A stretch of 64,000 nt of DNA, taken from the NCBI GenBank assembly GCA_020851415.1, contig JADZCU010000045.1:21969-85968 (forward strand). Direction: 5' to 3'. This document shows positions 24,165 to 33,548 of this stretch, in pieces. Numbering within the stretch: position 1 is the stretch's first letter; each line of letters starts with the position of its first letter. This stretch comes from Candidatus Peregrinibacteria bacterium. Lineage in GTDB: Bacteria; Patescibacteriota; Gracilibacteria; UBA1369. The translations under genes were made by a program, and so were the position numbers. Below the pieces are notes generated by a model that was not told the origin of the DNA, searched no databases, and was given only the letters and a program-made list of their open reading frames with translations.

Positions 24165-27100
24165 TTAAATATCGTCTGGAGTAGCTCCACCGCCAGGGGT
24201 TGGAGTTGTATCAACTTTACCCGGTGGTACTTTTGGTGTTTCACCTTCCGGCATGTCTCCGGTTGTGCTTCCTTCAGCAGCTGGTGCTGGTTCTTCTTTT
24301 GGTGGATTTTCACCCGGTGGTTTCTTTGGTGGGGGGATATCATCTTTCTTTCCAACATCAATCGTAACAACACCTGCGATACCAAAGCTGATAAAGCGGG
24401 TAACTGTTTCCGGTGATACTGTGGCTACGGACTCTTTGCCGCCGGCAACAACCATGCCTTCGCCGGGTTTGATGCGGGCGAAGATTTGGAGACCTTCGTT
24501 GACACCGAACGATGCGTTTCCACAACGTGCGTGTGCTGCGTCTGCAACTTTTGTATCAAGACGGAATTCGAATGAGTTGCCGTTTTCAGCTGTGTAGATG
24601 AATACGTTTCCTCCTTTTAACTGTGTTTCACGAATACTGAGGAGTATTTTTTTGAATTCATCGTATCCTTTGTTTCCTTCAACTTTTTCACCCTTTAATG
24701 CTTTTTCCATACCTTCAACGGCCTGGTTTGCCATACTGTCACCCAGTACGAACCACATACCCGGCATTGAGATAAGTTTTTTAGCGAGAGGGGATTCCAT
24801 CATGGCCTTGTCGCTCTTGCGATCAAGGGGACTTTCGAGTTCCAGGATTACTTTGGCCAGATCACCTTCGATTCCAGGTTTTGTAAGGTCTACTTCGCTT
24901 AAACCAAGTACACCATATTTATCTTGTGAAATGTAACCTGGTACTCCACGAAGACCTGTACCGATAGCACCTGCAACTGAACTGAAGAGCCAGTTTGGAC
25001 CAAGTTGTTTTCCCGGTTTACCAAGTTCTTCATCTTTTACATTGGTGCGAAGACGTTTTATAAGGTAATCAACGAGTTGCTCTGGAGTGCTTGTGAAAGT
25101 GAAGCCTCTGTCTGTGAGCTCTTTTACCTTGTTACGGAAGAATGGTAGAAGGACTGCATTTTTTGACCATTCAAGGTTTGATTCAAAGCGGGCGCGTTTG
25201 TCGCCAGCTTTTTCTAATTCGCTGAAACTCAAATCCATGAGCTCTGACATTACAAAGTTCATTTGAAGGTCGGAGAGTGCTGCACCAACTCCAACTGGCG
25301 CTTTTTCTTTTGCGTCTTTTTGAATGAGTTCTGCAAGTTTGCGTCTCTTTTCGTTTACTACTTCTTCACTGTCTGTTGGCTTCACTGTTGTGAGTTCTTT
25401 GTATTGGGTTAAACGGCGAGGTAAGAACTTGGAACTGAAACTTTTGAGTTCTTTTACTTTTTCTGGAGTGAGATCCGGTTCTGGATCTTTTACGAATGGA
25501 AGCTTGTTAATACGATCTTCATAAGCTTTCCATTTTGTTTCATCGAAGCCAGATACTTTTTCGGTAAAGGCTTCAAAATTTGCCTTGAATTTCTCGTAGG
25601 CTGCTGCGTCCATTACGTTGCCGTTTGCGGCGTTTGGGGCGCTGATAATTTCCCATTCTTTTCCGGCCTTACGGTAGAGATAAGCTCCGGACTGTTCTAC
25701 TTCGCCACTGATTTCGCTGCGTGAGCGTTTTGGCGTGTCTGTGAGCGTAATGATAGTATTTTGGTAGAAACCTTTCTTTGGGAATGGTGTGAAAAACTCT
25801 TCACGAGTGATGAAAAGTTCTGGGTTAGCTCCTGGAGCTACATAGACTTTTCCATCTTTCAAAATCAGGCCTTTCTTTTCCATGCCTGGGTCCATGTATA
25901 TTTCCAGGTTCCCAAGTGCGCCAAATATTTGGAGTTCAAGAAGTCCCGAACCGTCTGGTACCAATTTCATGTCATATGGTTTGAGAGCTTCGTTATATTT
26001 TTCAACGCTTGGTTTATCTTTGAATGGTGCAAGATCAACTTGCTGAGTGCTTTTGCGGACAGCAATATTACCTTGAGCGTCAACAATTACGTCGCCACTT
26101 TGACCAGCTTTTGCTTCTTTGTATACAGCGTTTCCTTCCGGATGCTTCTTTTTAACATCTTCCATAATGAGACGTTGTGCTTCAGCTTCGGAAACTTTAT
26201 CCATCTCTTTTGAAGATGCAGAAGGACGACGATATACGTACGTTGTTTTATCAACAGTAAATGTGAGATAAGGTCCAACCCATGGGACTGGAACTCCACC
26301 AATCATGGCAAATCCTGCAGCAATGCCAAATCCTGAAACGATTGGATTTGAATTTTGTTCTGCGGCTTTACCGGAGATGCTTGATCTATGAGCTTCATAG
26401 AGATCGAGTACTACTTGTTTTTGATCTTCGAGTTTTGGAAATTCTGCAGCTGCAGAACGATAATATGCTCCAATCTTCGGATTGTTGATAATGAGCATGT
26501 ATTTCTTATCTGGATCTTTTTCTTTATCGATTTCTGCTGGATCAAATCCACCAATCTCTTTTTCAAGATTTTGATGTGCTGCTTCGAAATTTTTGGCAAA
26601 ACCAATACCACCTCCGGCACCGGCAACCAATACACCAACGCTTCCACCGACAAAGGCTTTCATGTCCCATGCGTCAGAAATTGGCCATGTAACATCTACT
26701 GCTGCACCAATGCTTGGTCCTGTAAGACCAATGCCCGGGCCGACTGATACGCCGATTTCTGTACGTTTTTTTTCACCCAATTTCCAACCTTTGCGAATGG
26801 CGATTCCAAGCATAGGTTGTGGATGATCGGCGATACTATCTACACCGATACCAACCATTAACGTGAATCCGTCGCCAAGATCTACGCCAGTTCCCAGCCC
26901 AAGGCCGATAGCCTGGTTGACCGGTTTTGTAGTATCTACTTTAATTGCGAGACCTCCAAGGAAGATACTTTCAATTTTCTTTACGTTTTCTTTTGGATAT
27001 CCTTGAGCAATGGCAGCTTCTTGAGCTTTGCGGATCATGGGGTTCATTGAGAGTTTTGACTCAATGCCTTCAGAGCCTTCCACAAGGCCTTTTTCTTCGT

Positions 27101-30100
27101 CACGTGAATCAAAATAGTAACCCATTTTGATGAGATCTTTACGATCTTCAACGAGCTCTTTGTATTGAGGAACATCCTCAGGTTTTGCTTCGAGATCGGC
27201 AAAGTTATTGATTTTTAATTTTTCAAAAGCGCTTTCTACAGCACCGGTAAGCATTGGAGCAAGTCGCGCAGCGTATGCTTCATTACCTTCACCGGCATCT
27301 TGTGCGGGAAGTACTACCGGGTTATCTGGACTGTATTTGTTTAAGAAAGCCACAACCTCTTTTGGGTTGTTTTTCCAAGCGATTAAACGCTTGAGGGATT
27401 TTCTCATTAAACGGTTAAACTCTTTGACGGTCTCGGCTTCACTGATGCGTTCAATGCCATCAAGTTCGCCAGTTTCGTTTGTATATTTATTGAGACGACT
27501 TCTGAGTCTTACGACAGGAGCATTTGCATCAAAGTATTGATTAAATCTGCTGACCGCATCTTTTTCCTGTTCTGTTCCTGCGACAACATCTTCCCAAGAA
27601 AATTTACGACTACCTGGATTTTCCTTTGCCCATTTTTCCTGGTCTGCATCTTTGAATACAGCTTCCATGACTTCAACACTGCGTTTAGTTCCGGGAGCCA
27701 TTTGTGAAGCTTCTCTTAAGGCAGCTCCTTGATCAACTTTGAACTCTTTGACTTCAAGCTGACCGAGCGCTTCCAGGAGTTGTGCACCTTCGAAAAGTAC
27801 GTAGTTTAAATAACCAACATTACTTGAAGCTAAGCGGTATGCATCCCAGGCTTTATAGTCTGGATCATCTTTTACTGCGCTTAATGCTTCGGTTGCGGCA
27901 ACGTACTGTTTTGCCTGATCTTTTGTAAGGAGAGCAAATTCATCCAGACCTTGTGCTCTTGCCAGGCGCATTTTTTCTTCCACAACCAGAATAACTTCTG
28001 TTTGTTTCAAAATTCCATCGCCTTTTTTGGCTTCAAAAGCTTTCATGCCAGCTTCGTTCTTCTTCATGATGCTGGAATATTTTTCCAGGTCAGAAGTAAA
28101 ATCACTGTATGAACCAACTTGGTCAGCTCCACCTAATGGATTGGTTTTTCGGTAGATGCCAAGATAGTTCACGATATCTTCAAAATCCACTTCTTTGTTG
28201 CTGTATTCCTGAATTAATCCGCGAATTTTTTCACGTGCATTTCCTTCAGTGACTCCAGCTTCTGCAAAAAGGGGATGTTTGAGTACACCAATGAGTTTAT
28301 TTAAACCCACTAATTCACTGTTGGTATCGCCGTTCCAAGCTTTGCGGAATGCTTCATCGTCATCGACCACCTCCAGAAGACTGGCACGGAGTGTCACTTT
28401 ATTTTTCATGTATTTATCCAGATCTGCTCGCATAGCTTTTTCTGCACCTTCACGATTTTTTTTGAATTTTTCTGAATATGCTTTCGCACGGTCGGAGTAT
28501 TTTTTCTCTGCCACTTCTGCTGCACTTGGGGCGCCTGCTTCTGCTGGTGTTGGAACTACAAAGTATACGGTATTTAGAGACTGATATTTCTTTAAAAGCT
28601 CAATATATTTTTCTGCTGTAATACCTGTACTTTTGATTGCCGGTAACTGTAAAGCTTCATCGGCAAGAGCTTCATATGTGTCACCAGGTTTGAGAACACG
28701 CTTTTCAAGGTATGTTCTGCTTGGGGCTTCCGCCATTGCTTCAGCTTTCCATCGAGGAAGGACTGTGTAGTTATTGTAAATTTTGGCGCGTTCACCACCC
28801 TTGTAAAAATATTGACCTTTGGCTGCGTCAAATTTAGCAACACGTGGGTTGCCACCCGGAGCTTTGATAACGATTTCATCTCCGTTTTTCTGATTTGGGA
28901 AAAGGTCGCCAAGTTTTACTTTCATTTCTGCTTTGTAATCAACTTTTCCTTTATCATCTACGAAACTGATTTTTCCCGTGTCAGGGTTGTAATATTTTTT
29001 CTGTACGGCCGCTTCTTTTTTCTCTGGAGCCGCTTTGTAGGCAACCTCCGGAGCTTTTGCTTTGGTCTCAACCAAACTTCGTTTTACCCAGCCACGATCC
29101 GTTCCACCCTTTTTGTTGATTTCAACATACAAATACTCATCATTGCCAACTTTACGAATTTTATCGCTGACAACTTTGAGCTTGTCTCCAGCCTTAAATT
29201 CGCGGAGCATAAGACCTGTTTTGCCGTGGTATAAAACTCCTTCCATTTTTGCATCACGTTCTGTGAGTTCGGCTTTTTCTTCTGAATAGTCTGCTTTTTT
29301 TGTCCATTCACTTTCAGTTTTTACTGATTCATTTCCTTTGAGAAGGGTTGAAAGTTCAATCCAACCGGATCTTTTCCCGTCCAAATCTCTAAATACTCCA
29401 ACGATGTCAGCCTCTATATAGACAAATTTCGCCATGGTTCCACTTTCGTTTGGAGCCTGGACTACATATGGTGAAAGAATTGTTGCAGCCACTTTTTGGA
29501 TATTTTCGTTGGTCATAGTTAACTTACCGCTTTCTCCATAGAGAATGGCAAGTCTGTCCATAGCACGACTCATACGTACTCTTGCTTTTGTTCCAGCTTC
29601 AACTTTTTCGGCTGAAAGATTAATTTGTTCTTTTTTTAATTTGGGAAATGATTTGAGAAACTGGCCAAGGACTTCCTTTGATGGGTCTTCTTTTGGTGCT
29701 TCATCTTTTTTAGCCGGCGCTTCCTTTTTTGCGTCGTCCGGTTTTTTTTCTGGTGCGCCAGGTTTTTGCGGGCCCTGGTCGATTGCTACGCCTTTTGGTT
29801 TGAGTTGAGCTACTTCAGGAAGGTTTCCGTCTTTATTGCTGAATACAAACTTTCCCTCTTTATTGATTGTGACATTTTCAACTTTTTGTGATGCCAAAAA
29901 TTCCCAGAAGGATTTAACATCACCTTTTGGGTCTGATTTTTTTACCGCTTCGTCGATCGCTTGTTCCATTTCCATGGCAAACAGTTCCTGCTTTTTTTTG
30001 CCGGTATAGACTTTTTTTGCGATTTCTTCGAGATTTTTTTTATGATCTTTATCAAATTTTACCCCTTTATCTTTGCCACCGTTGAGGATTTTATCAATCT

Positions 30101-30251
30101 CTTCAAAAGTTTTGTCTTTTTCCTTATCTCCAGTTGGCTCTTCTGCTTGAACTTCAGGGCCTCCTTTTTTGAAGGTTAGGCGATTTTGAACTGCAAAGCT
30201 GTGATACAAGTCTGTTTTGCAGACGAGCAGTTTGTTAGTTGATTCGAACAT
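24165..30251 (-). CDS. Giant protein, 2028 residues, unknown function
   Basis: No signal peptide or membrane helix is evident. Residues about 73-120 resemble the 190-residue neighbour. Segments near 240-310 and 340-395 look like SH3b domains (repeated pattern ending in GWIELS and GWVKRS). A segment near 505-560 (KPGDTYEALADEALQLP) recalls LysM-like domains. Long helical regions rich in Lys and Glu follow. Around residues 1120-1260 there is a Gly-rich beta region (GLGLGTGVDLGDGF, GVSVGPGIGLTGPSIGAA) with alternating small and hydrophobic residues, as in beta-barrels or propellers. The C-terminus is Pro-rich. It is among the largest genes of the window and is preceded by a strong promoter two genes upstream. 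I do not assign a function. Confidence 0.75.
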   Translation of the reverse strand: MFESTNKLLVCKTDLYHSFAVQNRLTFKKGGPEVQAEEPTGDKEKDKTFEEIDKILNGGKDKGVKFDKDHKKNLEEIAKKVYTGKKKQELFAMEMEQAIDEAVKKSDPKGDVKSFWEFLASQKVENVTINKEGKFVFSNKDGNLPEVAQLKPKGVAIDQGPQKPGAPEKKPDDAKKEAPAKKDEAPKEDPSKEVLGQFLKSFPKLKKEQINLSAEKVEAGTKARVRMSRAMDRLAILYGESGKLTMTNENIQKVAATILSPYVVQAPNESGTMAKFVYIEADIVGVFRDLDGKRSGWIELSTLLKGNESVKTESEWTKKADYSEEKAELTERDAKMEGVLYHGKTGLMLREFKAGDKLKVVSDKIRKVGNDEYLYVEINKKGGTDRGWVKRSLVETKAKAPEVAYKAAPEKKEAAVQKKYYNPDTGKISFVDDKGKVDYKAEMKVKLGDLFPNQKNGDEIVIKAPGGNPRVAKFDAAKGQYFYKGGERAKIYNNYTVLPRWKAEAMAEAPSRTYLEKRVLKPGDTYEALADEALQLPAIKSTGITAEKYIELLKKYQSLNTVYFVVPTPAEAGAPSAAEVAEKKYSDRAKAYSEKFKKNREGAEKAMRADLDKYMKNKVTLRASLLEVVDDDEAFRKAWNGDTNSELVGLNKLIGVLKHPLFAEAGVTEGNAREKIRGLIQEYSNKEVDFEDIVNYLGIYRKTNPLGGADQVGSYSDFTSDLEKYSSIMKKNEAGMKAFEAKKGDGILKQTEVILVVEEKMRLARAQGLDEFALLTKDQAKQYVAATEALSAVKDDPDYKAWDAYRLASSNVGYLNYVLFEGAQLLEALGQLEVKEFKVDQGAALREASQMAPGTKRSVEVMEAVFKDADQEKWAKENPGSRKFSWEDVVAGTEQEKDAVSRFNQYFDANAPVVRLRSRLNKYTNETGELDGIERISEAETVKEFNRLMRKSLKRLIAWKNNPKEVVAFLNKYSPDNPVVLPAQDAGEGNEAYAARLAPMLTGAVESAFEKLKINNFADLEAKPEDVPQYKELVEDRKDLIKMGYYFDSRDEEKGLVEGSEGIESKLSMNPMIRKAQEAAIAQGYPKENVKKIESIFLGGLAIKVDTTKPVNQAIGLGLGTGVDLGDGFTLMVGIGVDSIADHPQPMLGIAIRKGWKLGEKKRTEIGVSVGPGIGLTGPSIGAAVDVTWPISDAWDMKAFVGGSVGVLVAGAGGGIGFAKNFEAAHQNLEKEIGGFDPAEIDKEKDPDKKYMLIINNPKIGAYYRSAAAEFPKLEDQKQVVLDLYEAHRSSISGKAAEQNSNPIVSGFGIAAGFAMIGGVPVPWVGPYLTFTVDKTTYVYRRPSASSKEMDKVSEAEAQRLIMEDVKKKHPEGNAVYKEAKAGQSGDVIVDAQGNIAVRKSTQQVDLAPFKDKPSVEKYNEALKPYDMKLVPDGSGLLELQIFGALGNLEIYMDPGMEKKGLILKDGKVYVAPGANPELFITREEFFTPFPKKGFYQNTIITLTDTPKRSRSEISGEVEQSGAYLYRKAGKEWEIISAPNAANGNVMDAAAYEKFKANFEAFTEKVSGFDETKWKAYEDRINKLPFVKDPEPDLTPEKVKELKSFSSKFLPRRLTQYKELTTVKPTDSEEVVNEKRRKLAELIQKDAKEKAPVGVGAALSDLQMNFVMSELMDLSFSELEKAGDKRARFESNLEWSKNAVLLPFFRNKVKELTDRGFTFTSTPEQLVDYLIKRLRTNVKDEELGKPGKQLGPNWLFSSVAGAIGTGLRGVPGYISQDKYGVLGLSEVDLTKPGIEGDLAKVILELESPLDRKSDKAMMESPLAKKLISMPGMWFVLGDSMANQAVEGMEKALKGEKVEGNKGYDEFKKILLSIRETQLKGGNVFIYTAENGNSFEFRLDTKVADAAHARCGNASFGVNEGLQIFARIKPGEGMVVAGGKESVATVSPETVTRFISFGIAGVVTIDVGKKDDIPPPKKPPGENPPKEEPAPAAEGSTTGDMPEGETPKVPPGKVDTTPTPGGGATPDDI

Positions 30252-30283
30252 ATGTGTGGGGTTTTAATTTTTATTTTTTATAA

Positions 30284-30856
30284 TTAAGCTTGAGTAGAAG
30301 CATTGCCCTGAATTTCGGCAAGCAATGCCATAAGATCACTTTTGGTTTTTGATATTTCTTTTTGACGTTCTTCACGTAATGTTTCGTGTAAATTGCTTTC
30401 TGCGCGGATTTCAATTGGCTTCAAAAATTGAGCGATACTGATTTCTTTTTCGCCTTTTACTCCTGCAAAAAATCGAAGAATACCCTCGATTATTGCACTG
30501 GTTTGGCAAAGATTCTCTCTCAAGTATTTCCACAGAGATTCCATATTTTGGCCTTCTTTCAAATGGGCTTCGAGCGATGCTTTAATTTTTTGGCCGTAGC
30601 GCTCTTGTTCGGCTTTATTGCCCGGATAGGCTTCCTGAGCCAGCATTTGAATGTTTTTCTCGGGATTTGGTGAAAAACGGGTCTCCGCATTTAACGGTTC
30701 TTCCATGCGCTCTTTCCTTTCCATGGCTTTTTCGGCCAGACTTTTATCAGCTGATTCAAGTTTTGCCGCGCCTCCATTAAGGTAGACAAAACGTTTATTC
30801 TCAGCTGTTTTTAGAATTCCGGATTCTGATTGAATTGGCGAGTGGAGGTGAGTCAT
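30284..30856 (-). CDS. Hypothetical protein, paralogous to the start of the giant protein
   Basis: 190 residues, soluble, helical. Residues about 68-116 (starting NIQMLAQEAYPGNK, ending SLWKYLREN) align to residues about 73-121 of the downstream giant protein (NLEEIAKKVYTGKK to SFWEFLASQ) with roughly a quarter identical. It is the first gene of the block, 32 bases before the giant gene. This suggests duplication of a targeting or interaction domain. Function unknown. Confidence 0.6.
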   Translation of the reverse strand: MTHLHSPIQSESGILKTAENKRFVYLNGGAAKLESADKSLAEKAMERKERMEEPLNAETRFSPNPEKNIQMLAQEAYPGNKAEQERYGQKIKASLEAHLKEGQNMESLWKYLRENLCQTSAIIEGILRFFAGVKGEKEISIAQFLKPIEIRAESNLHETLREERQKEISKTKSDLMALLAEIQGNASTQA

Positions 30857-30896
30857 GGTCGTTTTGGTTTTTATTTTGGGTTTTGAAAATCTTTAA

Positions 30897-30925
30897 ATTA
30901 TAGCAAAAATGGCAATAAAGGTCAA
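30897..30925 (-). promoter_or_regulatory. Near-consensus promoter for the giant-protein block
   Basis: On the minus strand: TTGACC (30925-30920), 17-base spacer, TATAAT (30902-30897) preceded by TGC, an extended -10. It is one of the best sigma-70 promoters in the window, about 40 bases from the ATG at 30856. Confidence 0.85.
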
Positions 30926-30980
30926 ACTTGCCCCTTGGGACGGTCTCCAGTAGATTGTTCGTAACTCTAATGGATTTTTT

Positions 30981-31640
30981 ATGCGTTTGCCGGTTCTGGT
31001 TGTAAATTTCAAAACTTATCCTTCAGCAACAGGGAAAAATGCTGTTGAATTAGCCAAAATTCATCAAAAAATGGCTGAGAAAACTGGTATAAGTATTGCA
31101 CTGGCGGTTCAGGCGGTTGATTTGCGATTTGTGACTGAAAATGTTGATCTTCCGGTTTTTGCCCAGCATTTTGACGTGGCTGAACAGGGAGCGTTTACCG
31201 GTTATGTTTCACCATACAGTTTAAAAGATGCTGGAGCTTATGGTTCTTTGTTAAATCATGCAGAGCGAAAGTTGCCCGTTGATGTTTTGCAGAGCTCTAT
31301 TGATCTGGCCCGCAGTCAGGGACTTTTTACCATTGTTTGTGCCGAATCGGTTTTTGCGTCAAAAGCGGTTTCGGAGCTTAGTCCTGACCTTGTAGCTTTT
31401 GAGCCTCCTGAGCTTATTGGTGGAGATGTTTCCGTGAGTAATGCTCAGCCGCAGCTTATCCAGGATGCCGTGGCAATGATGGGAAAGGGGAAAGTACTGG
31501 TTGGAGCAGGGATAAAAACCGCTGAAGATGTAAAATTAGCGTTGAAATTTGGTGCTGCCGGGGTGCTTGTTTCTTCTGTAGTTACCAGAGCGCACGATCC
31601 TGAAAAAGCTCTTGAGGAACTGCTGAAAGGCTTTCTTTAG
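30981..31640 (+). CDS. tpiA: Triosephosphate isomerase, archaeal type
   Basis: 219 residues, the length of archaeal enzymes rather than the about 250 of typical bacterial ones. Motifs fit the archaeal group: VNFKTYPSATG at the N-terminus with the catalytic Lys, VDLRFVTENVDLPVFAQH, LLNHAERKL with the catalytic His, AFEPPELIGG with the catalytic Glu, and VGAGIKTAEDV. It interconverts dihydroxyacetone phosphate and glyceraldehyde 3-phosphate. The gene is not in a glycolytic operon; gpmI is at 59572. Start ATG at 30981, no clear Shine-Dalgarno site. Confidence 0.93.
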   Translation: MRLPVLVVNFKTYPSATGKNAVELAKIHQKMAEKTGISIALAVQAVDLRFVTENVDLPVFAQHFDVAEQGAFTGYVSPYSLKDAGAYGSLLNHAERKLPVDVLQSSIDLARSQGLFTIVCAESVFASKAVSELSPDLVAFEPPELIGGDVSVSNAQPQLIQDAVAMMGKGKVLVGAGIKTAEDVKLALKFGAAGVLVSSVVTRAHDPEKALEELLKGFL

Positions 31641-31685
31641 GAAGGTGTTAGAGTAAGTATTGTCGTGCTTTGCAAGGCTGGTTCG

Positions 31686-31714
31686 TTGTGAAGATTTTTG
31701 CAGTGGCGTATACT
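31686..31714 (+). promoter_or_regulatory. hpf promoter
   Basis: TTGTGA at 31686-31691, 17-base spacer, TATACT at 31709-31714, about 28 leader bases before the ATG at 31749. Confidence 0.6.
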
Positions 31715-31748
31715 GTTTTTTGAGATACTTTTTTATTTATAAAAAACT

Positions 31749-32324
31749 ATGCAAGTTCAGATTTTTGATCGCAACATCACTTTGAGTGACGATCAGACAG
31801 ATTACATTCGTGAGAAAATTTTTGCTTTAAAAGATTATGGTCATGAAGTTGACGATGAATCTACTGTTGTTCGAGTAGATGTTGAATCCAACAAGATGAA
31901 AACTTCCAACAAAAATATTACCGTTCAGGTAACAATGTTTATTCCGCACGCAGTTATTCGCTCTGAAGTTTATGCGACAACTGTTGAGGAAGGTTTGGAT
32001 CTTTCCGTAGGCAAACTCAAAAAACAGTTGGAGCGCTATAAGGGTAAACGTCATCGTCGTGATAAGTCCGGTAAATGGATTCCTTCTTCGACTCTGGAAG
32101 AGATTAGTGCTACGACCGGTGTTACCGAAGAGGTTTCCCAGATTTCCAAGCGTAAATCCATGGTTGAACTTGAACCTATGCATGAAGAAGAGGCTATTGA
32201 GCAGCTGGAACTTTTGGGTCATAGTTTTTATGCTTTCATTAACTCTGAAAATGGTCGTTTTGATGTAGTGTACCGCCGTGATGATGGTTCTTACGGTTTA
32301 CTGGATTTTGCCCAGAAGCAGTAA
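31749..32324 (+). CDS. hpf: Long-form ribosome hibernation promoting factor
   Basis: 191 residues. The N-terminal S30AE domain (about 1-105; MQVQIFDRNITLSDD, basic end RYKGKRHRRD) binds the 30S decoding centre. The C-terminal domain (about 135-190; KSMVELEPMHEEEAIEQLELLGHSF and VYRRDDGSYGLL) is the dimerisation part of long HPF that links two 70S ribosomes into 100S. It is a single-gene unit with its own promoter and terminator, as expected for a stress-controlled gene. Confidence 0.95.
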   Translation: MQVQIFDRNITLSDDQTDYIREKIFALKDYGHEVDDESTVVRVDVESNKMKTSNKNITVQVTMFIPHAVIRSEVYATTVEEGLDLSVGKLKKQLERYKGKRHRRDKSGKWIPSSTLEEISATTGVTEEVSQISKRKSMVELEPMHEEEAIEQLELLGHSFYAFINSENGRFDVVYRRDDGSYGLLDFAQKQ

Positions 32325-32342
32325 GAATTTTGGATGAATTTG

Positions 32343-32376
32343 AAAGAGAGCCTTAGATTCTCAGGCTCTCTTTTTT
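32343..32376 (+). terminator. Intrinsic terminator of hpf
   Basis: 11-bp perfect stem 32343-32353 with 32363-32373, 9-base loop, and a run of six T. Confidence 0.9.
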
Positions 32377-32407
32377 GCATTTAAATGATAACGGCTGAAT
32401 CCCGGTT

Positions 32408-33469
32408 TTATTCTTTTTCAGGATTTGGGGCTTGATCTTGGATGGCCATGGGAGCTGCCGGTATTGTTTGACGGTTTCGTATTGCTTCCTTTTCTATGGC
32501 AATGGCAGAAGGAATCTCCGGTTGGGTTTGTCTCATGTCTTCTACTGGTGTCATTTGATTCATTACACTCATGTGGGTTTCCAGTACGCGGGCAACCAAT
32601 CTGAGTTCTTGCGACACTGCCGAAGAGGTAGAGCCGTTTTTATGATAACGCTCGCGTTCCTGCATGATATTGAAAACCAAATGACTGAGTTGATGTACAA
32701 TTGCGGCATCGTCCATTGTCGGGTTTTCTTCAATAACTTTTTCCATGAAGAGCTGAATTGGTAGCCTTGCAGCTTGAGGCAGGCTTTCTTCATTGATTTT
32801 TTTGAGTGCATCTTTGACGATATTTTTTTTTCGACTGAGTTGCCCGATGATGGTGATGTATGTGGCTATTTCCGTATCTGACGGCATAGGATCAGTGCCG
32901 GATATGAAGTTGAGCACCATCGGTCTCAGATTTCCTTTTAGTTCCGGGGATAAAGTTTCCCATTCGGAGAAATGTTGTAGATAGAAATCCAGGTACTCCG
33001 ATTTGACAGCTGCCTGTTCTAAATATTTTCGGTTAACGTTTAACCATTCACGTTTATTTATGGCTAAAAGATGCTGGTATTGCGCGTACAGGGCGATGTC
33101 AGATACCTCGGAATTTTCTCTTTCTGTGAAAATAAATAAATTTCTTACAAATTTTTCCTGCTCGGTTGGTTCCAATTGATCGTATTCTTCAAACTGTTCG
33201 AGCCATGTTCTTAACATTTCTGCCGTGATTTTTATCGGCTCGACGTTTGCCGCCGGATTTTCTTCCGTACTAAAATACGGGTCCTGTTCGGGGTTAAAAA
33301 ATCCACCTTCATTTTGGTCGAATTCCACATCTGCCAGTTGCGGTATTGCCGGTACAACCGCAGCAAATCTGCCGCTCGTGGAGCTGCGCATTGCCGGGGG
33401 GAGTGTGGATCTGATCGGTTGGTACGGTTGCTTTGCTACGAGTGCCAGTCTTGGCCCTTCATTACCCAT
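32408..33469 (-). CDS. Hypothetical protein, 353 residues, helical
   Basis: No family recognised. The N-terminal about 85 residues are Pro- and Asn-rich and probably disordered. Residues about 85-310 are helical with many Trp, Leu and Glu (LRTWLEQFEEYDQLEP, KREWLNVNRKYLEQ). The C-terminal 35 residues are again polar. No signal peptide or membrane helix. It is divergent from the riboflavin kinase gene and shares with it a short intergenic region containing a palindrome. Confidence 0.6.
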   Translation of the reverse strand: MGNEGPRLALVAKQPYQPIRSTLPPAMRSSTSGRFAAVVPAIPQLADVEFDQNEGGFFNPEQDPYFSTEENPAANVEPIKITAEMLRTWLEQFEEYDQLEPTEQEKFVRNLFIFTERENSEVSDIALYAQYQHLLAINKREWLNVNRKYLEQAAVKSEYLDFYLQHFSEWETLSPELKGNLRPMVLNFISGTDPMPSDTEIATYITIIGQLSRKKNIVKDALKKINEESLPQAARLPIQLFMEKVIEENPTMDDAAIVHQLSHLVFNIMQERERYHKNGSTSSAVSQELRLVARVLETHMSVMNQMTPVEDMRQTQPEIPSAIAIEKEAIRNRQTIPAAPMAIQDQAPNPEKE

Positions 33470-33511
33470 AAAGTTTTGTTTAGTTTTTCTGGAATATTTT
33501 TGAACTTTGTG

Positions 33512-33539
33512 ATTATATCAGTTTTGTTACTGATATAAA
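33512..33539. promoter_or_regulatory. Divergent promoters sharing a palindrome
   Basis: Perfect 9-bp inverted repeat TATATCAGT (33514-33522) and ACTGATATA (33529-33537) with a 6-base spacer. The minus-strand -10 box TATAAT (33517-33512) overlaps the left arm, and a plus-strand TATAAA (33534-33539) overlaps the right arm. A bound dimer could control both the 353-residue gene and ribF-murE, or the repeat could simply reflect back-to-back -10 boxes. Confidence 0.5.
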
Positions 33540-33548
33540 AATTTTTTG

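Noticed and set aside
33470..33548. FMN riboswitch before the riboflavin kinase gene
   Set aside because: The leader is only a few bases long and has none of the conserved RFN segments.
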